Below, piece after piece: positions 1 to 6,984 of a DNA stretch of 38,055 nt. The notes below the pieces were generated by a model. The model had not been told where the DNA came from. It did no database searches and worked only from the letters and a program-made list of their open reading frames with translations. Within the stretch, counting starts at the first letter, position 1. Each line of letters opens with the position of its first letter. The position numbers were made by a program, and so were the translations under genes. The DNA comes from Deltaproteobacteria bacterium (GTDB lineage: Bacteria > Desulfobacterota > Dissulfuribacteria > Dissulfuribacterales > UBA3076): positions 1 through 38,055 of the forward strand of contig JAGYNZ010000026.1 of the NCBI GenBank assembly GCA_018399745.1, given 5' to 3'.

Positions 1-64
1 GCACTTCTCCTTTAGGTTTGATTTTTTGAGTATCAAAACCATTACTAGGAAAAGTGCCTTTTTT
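1..64 (+). terminator. Hairpin plus T-run, possible terminator
   Basis: The first 10 bases (GCACTTCTCC) pair with 48-57 (GGAAAAGTGC) with one mismatch. A second inner stem forms between 16-23 (GGTTTGAT) and 33-40 with one bulged A. The hairpin is followed directly by CTTTTTTCT. This fits a Rho-independent terminator for a plus-strand gene lying left of the window, but that gene is not visible. It could also be the end of a mobile element. Confidence 0.35.
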
Positions 65-398
65 CTACTATTCAGAATTCACACAAGATATTTTACAGTA
101 CCCAACTTTTCACCAAAAAAATCCTTAAGATCGTCTACTAATGTGCTATTTCCATAAAGTGCCCAGATTAAGGATGCACAAGAACGTGCTACCATCTTCA
201 ACCGGTTCGGGGGAAACACCTTTGGCCCGTATTCGAGAGAGATTGGAGTAAGAAATCCCCCTTAAAATACCAAAGGAGAACAGACGATACTCCGGATACC
301 AATGATAGTATAAGACCAATACAATAGACTACCAACTGTGAAATGTAAGGTTACAGGATTAAGGGGAAGATCATACTCATATCAAGGACCTCAAGCAA
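65..398. other. Stretch without a convincing gene
   Basis: No intact reading frame is seen. A short open stretch at about 165-265 on the plus strand translates to protein-like sequence (it includes RATIFNRFGGNTFG) but has no start, meets a stop at once and matches no family I can name. I read it as decayed coding sequence, in keeping with the mobile-element debris next to it. Confidence 0.4.
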
Positions 399-548
399 TC
401 ACGGAGATGATTGACAAGGCTCATCTACTGAACATCCACCCTCAAAAAAATCCGACAGGTGTCCCTTGAGGGAAATCGTCCCTAAAACTGACGAAGGTGC
501 CATCTCAGAATCTACGGAGGATGTTGCCTGAAAACAGGTCTTCTGAAT
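399..548 (-). pseudogene. 3' part of IS-interrupted thioredoxin-like gene
   Basis: This is the C-terminal portion of the thioredoxin-like gene whose 5' part lies at 2077-2449. On the minus strand the frame runs from the IS junction (YIQKTCFQ...) to a TGA at 399-401 and ends in a Cys-containing tail, GGCSVDEPCQSSP. It joins in frame to the other part when the IS4-family element and one 8-bp target duplication are removed. That in-frame join is direct evidence that both pieces were one gene before the insertion. No start or ribosome binding site is present here, so this piece is not expected to be expressed by itself. Confidence 0.6.
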
Positions 549-556
549 GTAACTTA
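549..556. repeat. Left target-site duplication of IS4-family element
   Basis: GTAACTTA here is repeated exactly at 2077-2084 on the other side of the element. The 8-bp length fits some IS4-family subgroups. Collapsing the two copies to one restores the reading frame of the interrupted thioredoxin-like gene, which supports the assignment. Confidence 0.7.
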
Positions 557-1939
557 CTAAAGTTTCGCAGTTGTTATTGTTAACTGCTCCATGATAATAT
601 TTTCTAATATATCAATAAGTTTCAAAAAGTTATCAGGGTCAATTTTAGGACAAACTAGTGGACTTGACACAAACATAAGTGCCTTCACTTTGTCCCAGAC
701 TTTAGCCATATAAAACATTTGGAGATGGGTAGCTACCATTTCCCGGAACAAAGGTCCCAGGGAAACCCTGTGGCCATGTCTTGCTAAAATATAGACCAGC
801 AGCAAATATCTGATCATAACCAGACTATAACAAGCGATAACTGCATCAAATGTCTCGCTCTGCTCCTTACCCAAATATAACATCTGTTTTGCATCTTTGA
901 AAAAGACCTCAATGCTCCAGCGTCTGGCATAATATTTAAGAATTTCAGAGGGCTCCAATTCTGAGTCCGTACATAGAAAAGGATGCCATTGCTTTTTCCC
1001 ATCACTGACAAACAAGACTTGTACTTGCCCAGTCTGCGGTAATGAGACCTTGAGGCTCACTCCTTTTACGTTCATGCCCGGCAACCAGACTGTTTTCCTT
1101 TTGGCTGCTTGTGTCCATAACTGCTTGAGAGTATATCCATGGCCCTGATAAATATATCTGGTTTTCCCTCTTTTCAGTCGGCAGATAACTCCATAGCCTA
1201 TTGATACCGTCTCAGATATCAAGGCATCATGGGAAAACCAACTGTCAAACAGGACAAAAGATGCCTCTATCCCATAATTCCATGATCGTTCCAACATATC
1301 TAACAATACATCGGTCTTCTTCTCAAAAACTTCTTTGCGCCTCCTCCATCCGTTTGTCCTTTTATCTATCTGTCTTGAATCCTGATTAGTACGATTCCTG
1401 GAAGTATGAACAGCCATATCAACAGGATAAAAATTGACACCGTCATGATAGCCAAGCTGCAAACACTGATAGCCTAAAATCGATCTTCTCTTTGCATGAT
1501 CAAAATGATAACTGACCAACTCCATCTGTTTGCCGGTTTTTGGCAATATAGTGTCATCTGCAATCAGGACTTTGTCTCTGAGAGGTGTGTCCTGTAACCT
1601 CATGATAATGCGAGATAACAGTAAATATATAAGCTTGCGCCAATTGAAACGTTCCTGATTCAGAAAACGATAATAAGTATCCTTCTGAGCATCACACATC
1701 CTGCGGAAAGAATCGGCTGTCCAGAGAGAAGCCATGCACTTTTTGACAAATGGTAACAAGATCATCATATATAAGGTGATAATAGTGGGATATCCCCTCT
1801 GTTTATAAATGCCGCACTGATGAAGCATGGTCCTGAAACCAAAACTATCCATTGACCTGTCAATTTCCGACTCCAGACAGATATTTCTTTGTGCAATTTC
1901 CTTTTGCAGAGAAAGCGATAATGGTTTAAAGTGATTCAT
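557..1939 (-). CDS. IS4-family transposase (DDE)
   Basis: The protein should catalyse cut-and-paste movement of the surrounding element. All three DDE acidic residues are visible: Asp in LIADDTILPK (about residue 128), Asp in LFDSWFSH (about 232) and Glu in RRWSIEVFFKDAK (about 344). The last lies in an exact Y-(2)-R-(3)-E-(6)-K signature (YARRWSIEVFFKDAK), the hallmark of the IS4 family. I chose the ATG at 1939 (MNHFKPLS..., 460 aa) because AAAGGAG sits 5 bases upstream of it; an upstream in-frame ATG at 2011 has no such site and would add 24 residues. A weak promoter (TTGACT, complement of 1978-1983) lies just upstream. The frame is complete, so the transposase is probably functional. Confidence 0.9.
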   Translation of the reverse strand: MNHFKPLSLSLQKEIAQRNICLESEIDRSMDSFGFRTMLHQCGIYKQRGYPTIITLYMMILLPFVKKCMASLWTADSFRRMCDAQKDTYYRFLNQERFNWRKLIYLLLSRIIMRLQDTPLRDKVLIADDTILPKTGKQMELVSYHFDHAKRRSILGYQCLQLGYHDGVNFYPVDMAVHTSRNRTNQDSRQIDKRTNGWRRRKEVFEKKTDVLLDMLERSWNYGIEASFVLFDSWFSHDALISETVSIGYGVICRLKRGKTRYIYQGHGYTLKQLWTQAAKRKTVWLPGMNVKGVSLKVSLPQTGQVQVLFVSDGKKQWHPFLCTDSELEPSEILKYYARRWSIEVFFKDAKQMLYLGKEQSETFDAVIACYSLVMIRYLLLVYILARHGHRVSLGPLFREMVATHLQMFYMAKVWDKVKALMFVSSPLVCPKIDPDNFLKLIDILENIIMEQLTITTAKL

Positions 1940-2076
1940 AGCAGCTCCTTTGTTTAGTATTTTTAGTACTTTAGCTAAGTCAAGTATACTAAATTGGAGC
2001 TGCTTTTTCAATTATTTTTGCTATTTTTTCAGTATGTTGAGTGTCTTGTCGATCATTTTTTTACTGCGAAACTTCA
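557..2076 (-). mobile_element. IS4-family insertion sequence, about 1.52 kb
   Basis: The element carries one transposase gene and ends in short imperfect inverted repeats: 558-571 (TAAAGTTTCGCAGT) and the complement of 2063-2076 (TGAAGTTTCGCAGT), 13 of 14 identical. It is flanked by exact 8-bp direct repeats, GTAACTTA at 549-556 and 2077-2084. The transposase stop codon falls on the left end itself, so no bases are spare. The transposase frame, both ends and the duplication are all intact, which suggests a recent and possibly active copy. It interrupts a thioredoxin-like gene transcribed in the same direction. Confidence 0.85.
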
Positions 2077-2084
2077 GTAACTTA
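2077..2084. repeat. Right target-site duplication of IS4-family element
   Basis: GTAACTTA, identical to 549-556. On the minus strand it reads TAAGTTAC and forms the codons for the ...I-S-Y... junction of the interrupted thioredoxin-like gene. Confidence 0.7.
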
Positions 2085-2449
2085 TGATATTCTTTTCGCC
2101 CCTTATAAAAGTCAGTCCGTCAGCATTCCTGGCTATCAGTCCAGGAATGGTATCAATTCCCGAAAGTTTCAGGGCCATTGTATTTATCCTGGGTGAATAC
2201 GCTTCATTGTGGTCCAGTCCCGGGAGAACCTCGCGATTTATCTCTTTTACCGGATTGAAGTGGAACTCTCACTTCGTGCATCCTCTCAGGGCCTCTATGA
2301 CCTTGTGGCAGTGAGGGCAGTCCTCTGAAAAGACAAGATACATCGGCTTGACAGGGTCCGAACAGGTCCTAACCGCGTATGTTCCATCGTCCAGTGTGCA
2401 TCCGTGCAGGCAGGTCTGCGCACTGTCAAATATCAGCAGAGAAAATGCC
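2077..2449 (-). pseudogene. 5' part of interrupted thioredoxin-like gene with in-frame TGA
   Basis: On the minus strand a long frame encodes a thioredoxin-fold-like protein: a DDGTYAVRTC segment, then PMYLVFSEDCPHCHKVIEAL with a CPHC redox motif, then a segment ending DTIPGLIARNADG, where IP matches the cis-Pro site of thioredoxin folds. It would act in thiol-disulfide exchange, probably outside the cytoplasm, but I cannot name the family. Three defects are seen. No ATG, GTG or TTG lies in frame upstream of the conserved part. An in-frame TGA (2269-2271) interrupts GCTK-stop-EFHF. The IS4-family element splits the 3' end, which resumes at 548 and runs to 399. Otherwise the frame is open throughout, so damage looks recent. 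The TGA could be a selenocysteine codon or a nonsense mutation. Confidence 0.6.
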
Positions 2450-2479
2450 TTTATAGGCCTTAAGGGGATGGGCTGTCAA
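2450..2479 (-). promoter_or_regulatory. Candidate sigma-70 promoter, TTGACA-18-TATAAA
   Basis: On the minus strand TTGACA (complement of 2474-2479) is followed after 18 bases by TATAAA (complement of 2450-2455). It points into the interrupted thioredoxin-like gene. It lies within a diverged repeat also present upstream of the glycine-zipper gene at 5664-5692. Confidence 0.5.
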
Positions 2480-2525
2480 ATTTTAAGAGTGATGTCTAAT
2501 CGAGAAGAAAAATAAGACTATCCTT
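2462..2525 (-). repeat. Diverged intergenic repeat, copy A
   Basis: This stretch matches 5676-5736 in the same orientation with scattered changes. Shared blocks include GGGGATGG-CTGTCAAATT, GTGATGTC and ATCCTT. The TTGACA box lies inside the repeat in both copies. Each copy sits directly upstream, on the minus strand, of a gene that has lost its normal N-terminus. It may be the end of a mobile element or a conserved promoter module. Confidence 0.5.
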
Positions 2526-2577
2526 GTGGTTTTTAAAAAGAAATTTTTTAGCTTGACAGGGGAACATAGGATATCTT

Positions 2578-3270
2578 TCAATTCTCTCTTATTCTTGAAG
2601 GAAGCAAAATTCTTGCATCGCCGACAATACAATGTTCCTGTGAGCAGAAGACCGGGTTGAGATCAATCGATTCGATTTCATCTGCTAATTCTGAAACCAG
2701 ATCAGAAAAGGATAAGAGCAATCGAAATAACTCCTGCATGTTTACAGGCGGCTTGCCGCGATATCCTTCCAACAGTTTGCTTGCCTTTAGTTTTTTCACC
2801 ATTAATTCTGCATCTCTTCGGGACAAGGGGGACATGCGTATAGTAACGTCATGATAGATTTCAACACCGGTGCCGCCAAGTCCAAGCAAAATAACCGGGC
2901 CGAACTGATAATCAATCTTGGCACCTACAATCAGCTCCAAACCTTCAATAATTTCTTCAATGACAATTCCGGCAAACCCTTTCATTTTACTCAGTCGTAC
3001 AAACTGTTCAGCCAATGCCGATTCATTATCAATACCGACTATTACGCCCCTTACGTCAGATTTATGCACCACTTGAGGCGATACAATCTTGGCCACTATC
3101 GGATAGCCTATTTTTGCTGCGAATTCGCAGGCCTCCTTTATATCTTTTGCCCAATGCGACCTAGGCACATTGATTCCGGCTAGTTTCAGGATAGCCTTGG
3201 CATCCGGTTCCATTACCCAGCCATATTTCACCGCGGCATCAGATATAATATGTCTGATTTCATTCAACAT
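2578..3270 (-). CDS. ADP-forming acyl-CoA synthetase, beta (ATP-grasp) subunit
   Basis: This is the small subunit of an ADP-forming acyl-CoA (acetyl-CoA type) synthetase, which with the alpha subunit interconverts acyl-CoA + ADP + Pi and acid + CoA + ATP in the cytoplasm. The 230 residues form an ATP-grasp_5 domain. An N-terminal ILKLAGINVPRS segment is followed by the nucleotide-binding strand YPIVAKIVSPQVVHKSDVRG, then VIEEIIEGLELIVGAKID and the metal-binding end IESIDLNPVF. The length matches the separate beta subunits of archaeal ACD enzymes. Its ATG overlaps the end of the alpha gene by 7 bases, so the two are translationally coupled. In anaerobes such enzymes usually conserve energy from acyl-CoA, or in reverse activate acids; the direction cannot be read from sequence. 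Confidence 0.88.
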   Translation of the reverse strand: MLNEIRHIISDAAVKYGWVMEPDAKAILKLAGINVPRSHWAKDIKEACEFAAKIGYPIVAKIVSPQVVHKSDVRGVIVGIDNESALAEQFVRLSKMKGFAGIVIEEIIEGLELIVGAKIDYQFGPVILLGLGGTGVEIYHDVTIRMSPLSRRDAELMVKKLKASKLLEGYRGKPPVNMQELFRLLLSFSDLVSELADEIESIDLNPVFCSQEHCIVGDARILLPSRIREN

Positions 3271-4631
3271 GGTTTTCTCCTCTTAAGTGCCTCAGCCATC
3301 AGCACAGCCCCTTCAATGGAGGGTGAAACAGGCACGCGATTGAGTTCAAAACCTTCAATAAGCATACGATATTTATCAACATGAGGTACGTATGCGATAA
3401 GGGGTTTACCTTGCTGTCTTGAAATCTGGCTTAGGCGAGCCCCGAGGTCCGAGGTGATGCCGGGCAGGTAAGGCAATAGCAACATTATGATGCAGTCAAT
3501 CTCCTGGATCTGGCCGAGAAGACGAGCCACAGCGACAAAGTCGTCATCCACCGCGCTTCCGGTGAGATCAATCGGATTGCCGATCGCAGCTATAGACTGC
3601 ACGCTGGCCGACAGGCTCTCCCTGATTTCTTTTTGGGTCTGTTCAGTAAGGGGCGGGACAATAAGGCCGTAATCCATGCAAAAATCTACTGCCAGAGCAC
3701 CATGCCCACCGCTTCCACTAACAATGCCTATCTGGCCTTCAATGCGTTCCTGATAACAACTCAGAGATTCGCAAAAGGAAACCAGCTCAGATTCATTTCT
3801 GGCCTCTACTACGCCGAATTGGGAAAACATTGCTGAAGTGGTCTTGTAATCGCCGGCCAAAGAGGCGGTATGGCTGGAAACCGCCTTCATTCCGCTGGGA
3901 GTCCTTCCCGCTTTCAACACAACAACCGGCTTGGGGCAATTAAAGGCAGCCTTAACGAATTCCCTGCCCTCGTTTTTCCTAAATCCCTCTACATAAAAGG
4001 CGATCACTTCGTTGTCCGCTTTGTCGGCAAGATAATTAAGCAGATCCAATTCATTGACCATTGCCTTGTTTCCGATACTGACAGCCAGTGACAGGCCGAT
4101 CCCCTCTGTGGCAAACTTGATCATCTGATCAACCAGGATTCCACCGCTTTGGCTGACCAGAGCGACATTTCCCGAGCCTGGTTGGACCATGCGTTCAATA
4201 GGAATAAAAAATGTGTCTACAAGGCCGGGAGAATAGACGCCCAGACAGTTAGGTCCGATAAAAGGAAAACCCGCATCTCTGGCTGAAGTTGTGATCCGGT
4301 CCTGTAAATCACTCCGGCCGCTCTCCGCGAATCCTCCGGAAATCACCGCTGCACCGCCGACCCCGGCCTGGATACAATCATCGATGACTTTGGGAACATA
4401 TTCAGCGCGGACAGCGATCACTGCCAGATCAATTTTCCGATGAATTTCGAAGACACTGGTGAAAACGGTTTGTCCCTGAAAAGAGCCTCCTCTAGGATTA
4501 ACCGGAAAAACCTGGACTCGGTAACGAAGGAAGTTCTTGTTAAAAATAACATTAGCCGGATGGCGGTCATTATTCAAGGACACACCGATGACTGCCATGG
4601 TTTTGGGTTCAAAAAGCGACTGTAGATTCAT
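3264..4631 (-). CDS. ADP-forming acyl-CoA synthetase, alpha subunit
   Basis: This is the large subunit partner of the beta gene downstream. Residues about 1-130 form a CoA-binding Rossmann domain (MAVIGVSLNN, then VFPVNPRG and FIGPNCLGVY). The middle is the flavodoxin-like succinyl-CoA-ligase domain (NVALVSQSGG, then SSHTASLAG, whose His is the expected phosphorylated residue). The C-terminal third is the second ligase domain (GQIGIVSGSGGHG, IGNPIDLTG). The 455-residue length fits separate archaeal-type ACD alpha subunits. The start is supported by AAGGGGG 7 bases before the ATG. The substrate acid (acetate, branched or aryl acids) cannot be decided. Confidence 0.9.
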   Translation of the reverse strand: MNLQSLFEPKTMAVIGVSLNNDRHPANVIFNKNFLRYRVQVFPVNPRGGSFQGQTVFTSVFEIHRKIDLAVIAVRAEYVPKVIDDCIQAGVGGAAVISGGFAESGRSDLQDRITTSARDAGFPFIGPNCLGVYSPGLVDTFFIPIERMVQPGSGNVALVSQSGGILVDQMIKFATEGIGLSLAVSIGNKAMVNELDLLNYLADKADNEVIAFYVEGFRKNEGREFVKAAFNCPKPVVVLKAGRTPSGMKAVSSHTASLAGDYKTTSAMFSQFGVVEARNESELVSFCESLSCYQERIEGQIGIVSGSGGHGALAVDFCMDYGLIVPPLTEQTQKEIRESLSASVQSIAAIGNPIDLTGSAVDDDFVAVARLLGQIQEIDCIIMLLLPYLPGITSDLGARLSQISRQQGKPLIAYVPHVDKYRMLIEGFELNRVPVSPSIEGAVLMAEALKRRKPC

Positions 4632-4814
4632 CGTGCCCCCTTGTATAATTTAATATTAAGGCATTCGGTGCGGTTCGCTATCATCATCTTATGCCTCCTT
4701 TAACATAATTGATATTCAAATCCATTGTTTTCGCATACATTGTCATTTACTTTGTTGTCCGGTATCCGGCAACTTCCTGATCTGGAAAATGGGAGAGTAA
4801 TTGACTAGCTTGAC

Positions 4815-5134
4815 CTACTTTTTCGTTTTCCTTGTAATTGCCTTGGAAATGGCAGACGTAGAAACTCCGAGCTGTCGAGCTACTTCTGCCAATGGGATTC
4901 CATAATCCTGTACCAATTGATACGCTATCTGCAGCCTGACCCGTAAGATATACCGCGACGACTACCCAAAAGCTCAGTTTTTTTAAGGAGATCTGCTCGT
5001 TGGCGTGTAGATAGGATAAATGCTGTGGTTGTGTAGCTAAAGTTTGACACGTTTAATAGGGTTCCCTCCGGGAAATTTAACGGGGTGAACGTCTTTTCCC
5101 CCCGCCCGGCAATTAAAGAAAACCGAAAGAGCAA
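4815..5134 (-). pseudogene. REP-associated (Y1-type) transposase remnant, C-terminal part
   Basis: The minus strand encodes YILRVRLQIAYQLVQDYG, then IPLAEVARQLGVSTSAISKA and a basic end with a stop at 4815-4817. This is the C-terminal helix-turn-helix seen in many TnpA_REP (Y1 tyrosine, HUH) transposases. The segment upstream (RQRADLLKKTELLGSRRG) is in another frame, so a frameshift lies at about 4935-4960. The catalytic HUH domain is missing. It is therefore a dead fragment. It lies between the acyl-CoA synthetase genes and the damaged glycine-zipper gene and adds to the mobile-element debris here. Confidence 0.6.
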
Positions 5135-5182
5135 CTCAGCTAGTCAATGACATATCTGATTTTTGCTTCAGTAAAAGCATAG

Positions 5183-5602
5183 CTACGGTTCTTCCAGGGG
5201 GGGCACATAATCCGGCGGAACAGAGTTGAAACCTGCGGGCGGGTAACCGGATGGCGGTGGAGGCGGGATTTGCCGTACCTGACGGGCGCGTGTTCTGACT
5301 CCGGGGATCTCGTTCCCCTTGGCATACATGCACTGCATATATGCAACATCGTAACGATATTGCGCCTCCCAACCATAAACCCTGCCGGAACTGGCTCCTG
5401 AAGCAGCTCCGACCAGAAGTCCGCTCCCGGCTCCGATAGCTGCACCTGAACCCGTATCCCCGGAAGCCGAGCCGATGGCGGCGCCGACCCCGGCGCCAAT
5501 AGCTGTGCCCACAAAGGCACCTGCAGCTGTATTCTGACTTACCGCCTCCTGTGGGCTGAGTCCGATTGCGATTTGGACTGAAACGATACTCCCAACCGCC
5601 AC
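5183..5602 (-). CDS. Glycine-zipper protein, N-terminally truncated
   Basis: The readable frame starts at a GTG (5600-5602) and gives 139 residues. A glycine-zipper region (about 25-72) has many GxxxG steps (GAGVGAAIGSASGD, GAGSGLLVGAASGA). It is followed by the conserved block YGWEAQYRYDVAYMQCMYAK and a proline-rich tail. Family members are normally outer-membrane lipoproteins with a lipobox and a Cys/Trp-containing segment before SPQEA. Neither is present, and the sequence upstream is in other frames, so the 5' end seems to have been lost or frameshifted. Glycine-zipper proteins are thought to associate with or span membranes; no specific role is known. A promoter (5664-5692) points at it. 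Overlapping longer frames here are shadows. Confidence 0.6.
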   Translation of the reverse strand: MAVGSIVSVQIAIGLSPQEAVSQNTAAGAFVGTAIGAGVGAAIGSASGDTGSGAAIGAGSGLLVGAASGASSGRVYGWEAQYRYDVAYMQCMYAKGNEIPGVRTRARQVRQIPPPPPSGYPPAGFNSVPPDYVPPLEEP

Positions 5603-5663
5603 ACACTGACTCGAACGTGTCCTTCAAATCCCTCCCTAGCAATTCTGTTATTAGCTAATTTTT

Positions 5664-5692
5664 AGTATGGACTTTAGGGGATGGACTGTCAA
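5664..5692 (-). promoter_or_regulatory. Candidate sigma-70 promoter, TTGACA-17-CATACT
   Basis: On the minus strand TTGACA (complement of 5687-5692) and CATACT (complement of 5664-5669) are 17 bases apart. It faces the glycine-zipper gene. The -35 box lies in repeat copy B. Confidence 0.5.
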
Positions 5693-5736
5693 ATTCAGAA
5701 AGTGATGTCGAGTAAAGAGAAAATCAGATTATCCTT
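5676..5736 (-). repeat. Diverged intergenic repeat, copy B
   Basis: Related to 2462-2525 (copy A) in the same orientation, sharing the GGGGATGG-CTGTCAAATT core and the ATCCTT end. It begins immediately after the stop codon of the 53-residue gene at 5737-5898 and runs up to the promoter of the glycine-zipper gene. Confidence 0.5.
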
Positions 5737-5898
5737 TTAATTATCGCCCGCCCAAATTTTAGTGCCTGCCAAATTTTTGCGGCCCCGTTTTGAAAAAGTT
5801 CCCTTTTTGGAATGCTGCGGAACAGTCTGTTTGAGTCTGTTTTTGCGAATCAGCTCCTTACGCTTTGTGTCTCCGTACTTTCCAAACCTGCTGCCCAT
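5737..5898 (-). CDS. Small basic protein, 53 aa, unknown
   Basis: A short frame on the minus strand begins MGSRFGKYGDTKRKELIRKN and ends at TAA (5737-5739). The ATG at 5896-5898 has AAAGGAT about 6 bases upstream. The protein is strongly basic: Lys and Arg make up close to a third of it, and it has no hydrophobic segment. It may bind nucleic acid, or be a decayed fragment of a longer gene. I do not recognise a family. It sits upstream of repeat copy B and the glycine-zipper gene on the same strand. Confidence 0.45.
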   Translation of the reverse strand: MGSRFGKYGDTKRKELIRKNRLKQTVPQHSKKGTFSKRGRKNLAGTKIWAGDN

Positions 5899-6021
5899 AA
5901 ATTATCCTTTCGATGCCGTTACCAGGATATAATAAGTATTTATAATAGATTAAGTTTTGGCACTTAGAATTAAGATGCTGTGTATTCCTGGTGGTTTTAT
6001 AATAAGCATTTTATAATAGTT

Positions 6022-6201
6022 TTAAAGGAGTTGACATCGTTCGGGAAAGTAAATTCGATTTTTCCAATTTTGTGGCTCTGTGTGAGGCCACAATTGTACG
6101 ATTGCTTCGGAAACAACCATTGCCAGGCCCTCACCTTTCTCCCCTTTTTCAAGTAGGAATAACAGCTCATGATCTTTTCTCTCTACTGCCATAGACAGCA
6201 T
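6022..6201 (-). CDS. Possible small protein, 59 aa, unknown
   Basis: A minus-strand frame begins MLSMAVERKDHELLFLLEKG and continues through GLAMVVSEAIVQLW to a TAA at 6022-6024. The composition (charged amphipathic helices, then a Trp-containing end) looks coding, but the ribosome binding site is weak. It could start at the second Met (6192). It follows the 159-residue unknown gene by 44 bases on the same strand. It may equally be a remnant. Confidence 0.35.
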   Translation of the reverse strand: MLSMAVERKDHELLFLLEKGEKGEGLAMVVSEAIVQLWPHTEPQNWKNRIYFPERCQLL

Positions 6202-6245
6202 GATTGATCTGACCTGTTTTATCTTATTTTAAAAAAGGGCATCGG

Positions 6246-6725
6246 TCATGTATGCAACAGAACTGCTTCCTTGGGTGTCGTCGAATAACCGTCCAGCGAA
6301 CATAGCCAATATCGTTCGGGGGATTCAGTAACGGCATGGGCGGTCTCGTCAGTCAGCCAGTGACTGTCGTCGATAAGGTTATAAAAGGCCGAATCGACGC
6401 CGATGAACCCGTCGAGAAAATGGGCAATGATGTGCAGTATCTTGCTCTGATACCCTTGCGGTATTTCGGCCAAGTCGCACTGAGGAGAAAGGCCGGTATT
6501 GCCAAGTTCCTCGATAAAGCGATCGAGTATTCGGTGGTTTTCGTCCAGTCCCTGTTTCAGCATCAGGGTAAAAGCGTTATCCTGTGCTGATAATGGCATT
6601 CCGACAAAGTCGATACGGTCATAGCGGACCAGGGACGTCCGATCGAAAAACTGTCTGATCCGCGTTTTGGCGTTACCGGCTGTCTCAGCAGAGACGAGGA
6701 TGACATGTCTGGCAAGCAATTCCAT
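6246..6725 (-). CDS. Unknown protein, 159 aa
   Basis: The frame begins MELLARHVILVSAETAGNAK and runs to 6246. It looks like a soluble cytoplasmic protein with no signal peptide or membrane span. The C-terminal half contains HIIAHFLDGFIGVDSAFYNL followed by IDDSHWLTDE. The His-rich stretch and DSHW could bind a metal, but this is only a guess. I do not recognise a named family. It lies alone between a 59-residue frame and the FNR-type reductase, with no clear ribosome binding site. Confidence 0.6.
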   Translation of the reverse strand: MELLARHVILVSAETAGNAKTRIRQFFDRTSLVRYDRIDFVGMPLSAQDNAFTLMLKQGLDENHRILDRFIEELGNTGLSPQCDLAEIPQGYQSKILHIIAHFLDGFIGVDSAFYNLIDDSHWLTDETAHAVTESPERYWLCSLDGYSTTPKEAVLLHT

Positions 6726-6984
6726 GGTATCAGATGGTCAGGCCGTACGTGAACGGTGGCGCAGGAATTCATTGTTTTGTAGCCTGCAATTAACAACAGG
6801 GGCTGATCTGGTGATGGATCTCTGCCTTACGCATATCCATTTTCAGTCCCTGCCGCAGGTTTTTTGACTTGATTCTGACATTGCACAGGAGAAAGTCCTG
6901 TTATCTTATTCAGTAATGTGTTTAATCACATGGGCACGCCAATATAAGTCTCAATTGTATCTCACATGAAAGCCTTTATGGAAT

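Noticed and set aside
2124-2149. CATTCCTGG/CCAGGAATG hairpin as a terminator
   Set aside because: It lies inside the thioredoxin-like coding frame and has no T-run on either side.
2209-2268. SECIS element after the in-frame TGA
   Set aside because: A GGT lies at about the right distance, but the flanks form at most three weak pairs, which is too little to call.
5136-5642. Two long frames (168 and 126 codons) overlapping the glycine-zipper gene
   Set aside because: Their sequences are rich in Arg, Cys and Ser with no family pattern; the glycine-zipper frame (5183-5602) has the recognisable domain.
6885-6901. ACAGGA/TCCTGT hairpin after 6880 as a terminator
   Set aside because: Only 6 bp and no T-run; not linked to the end of any gene on the right strand.
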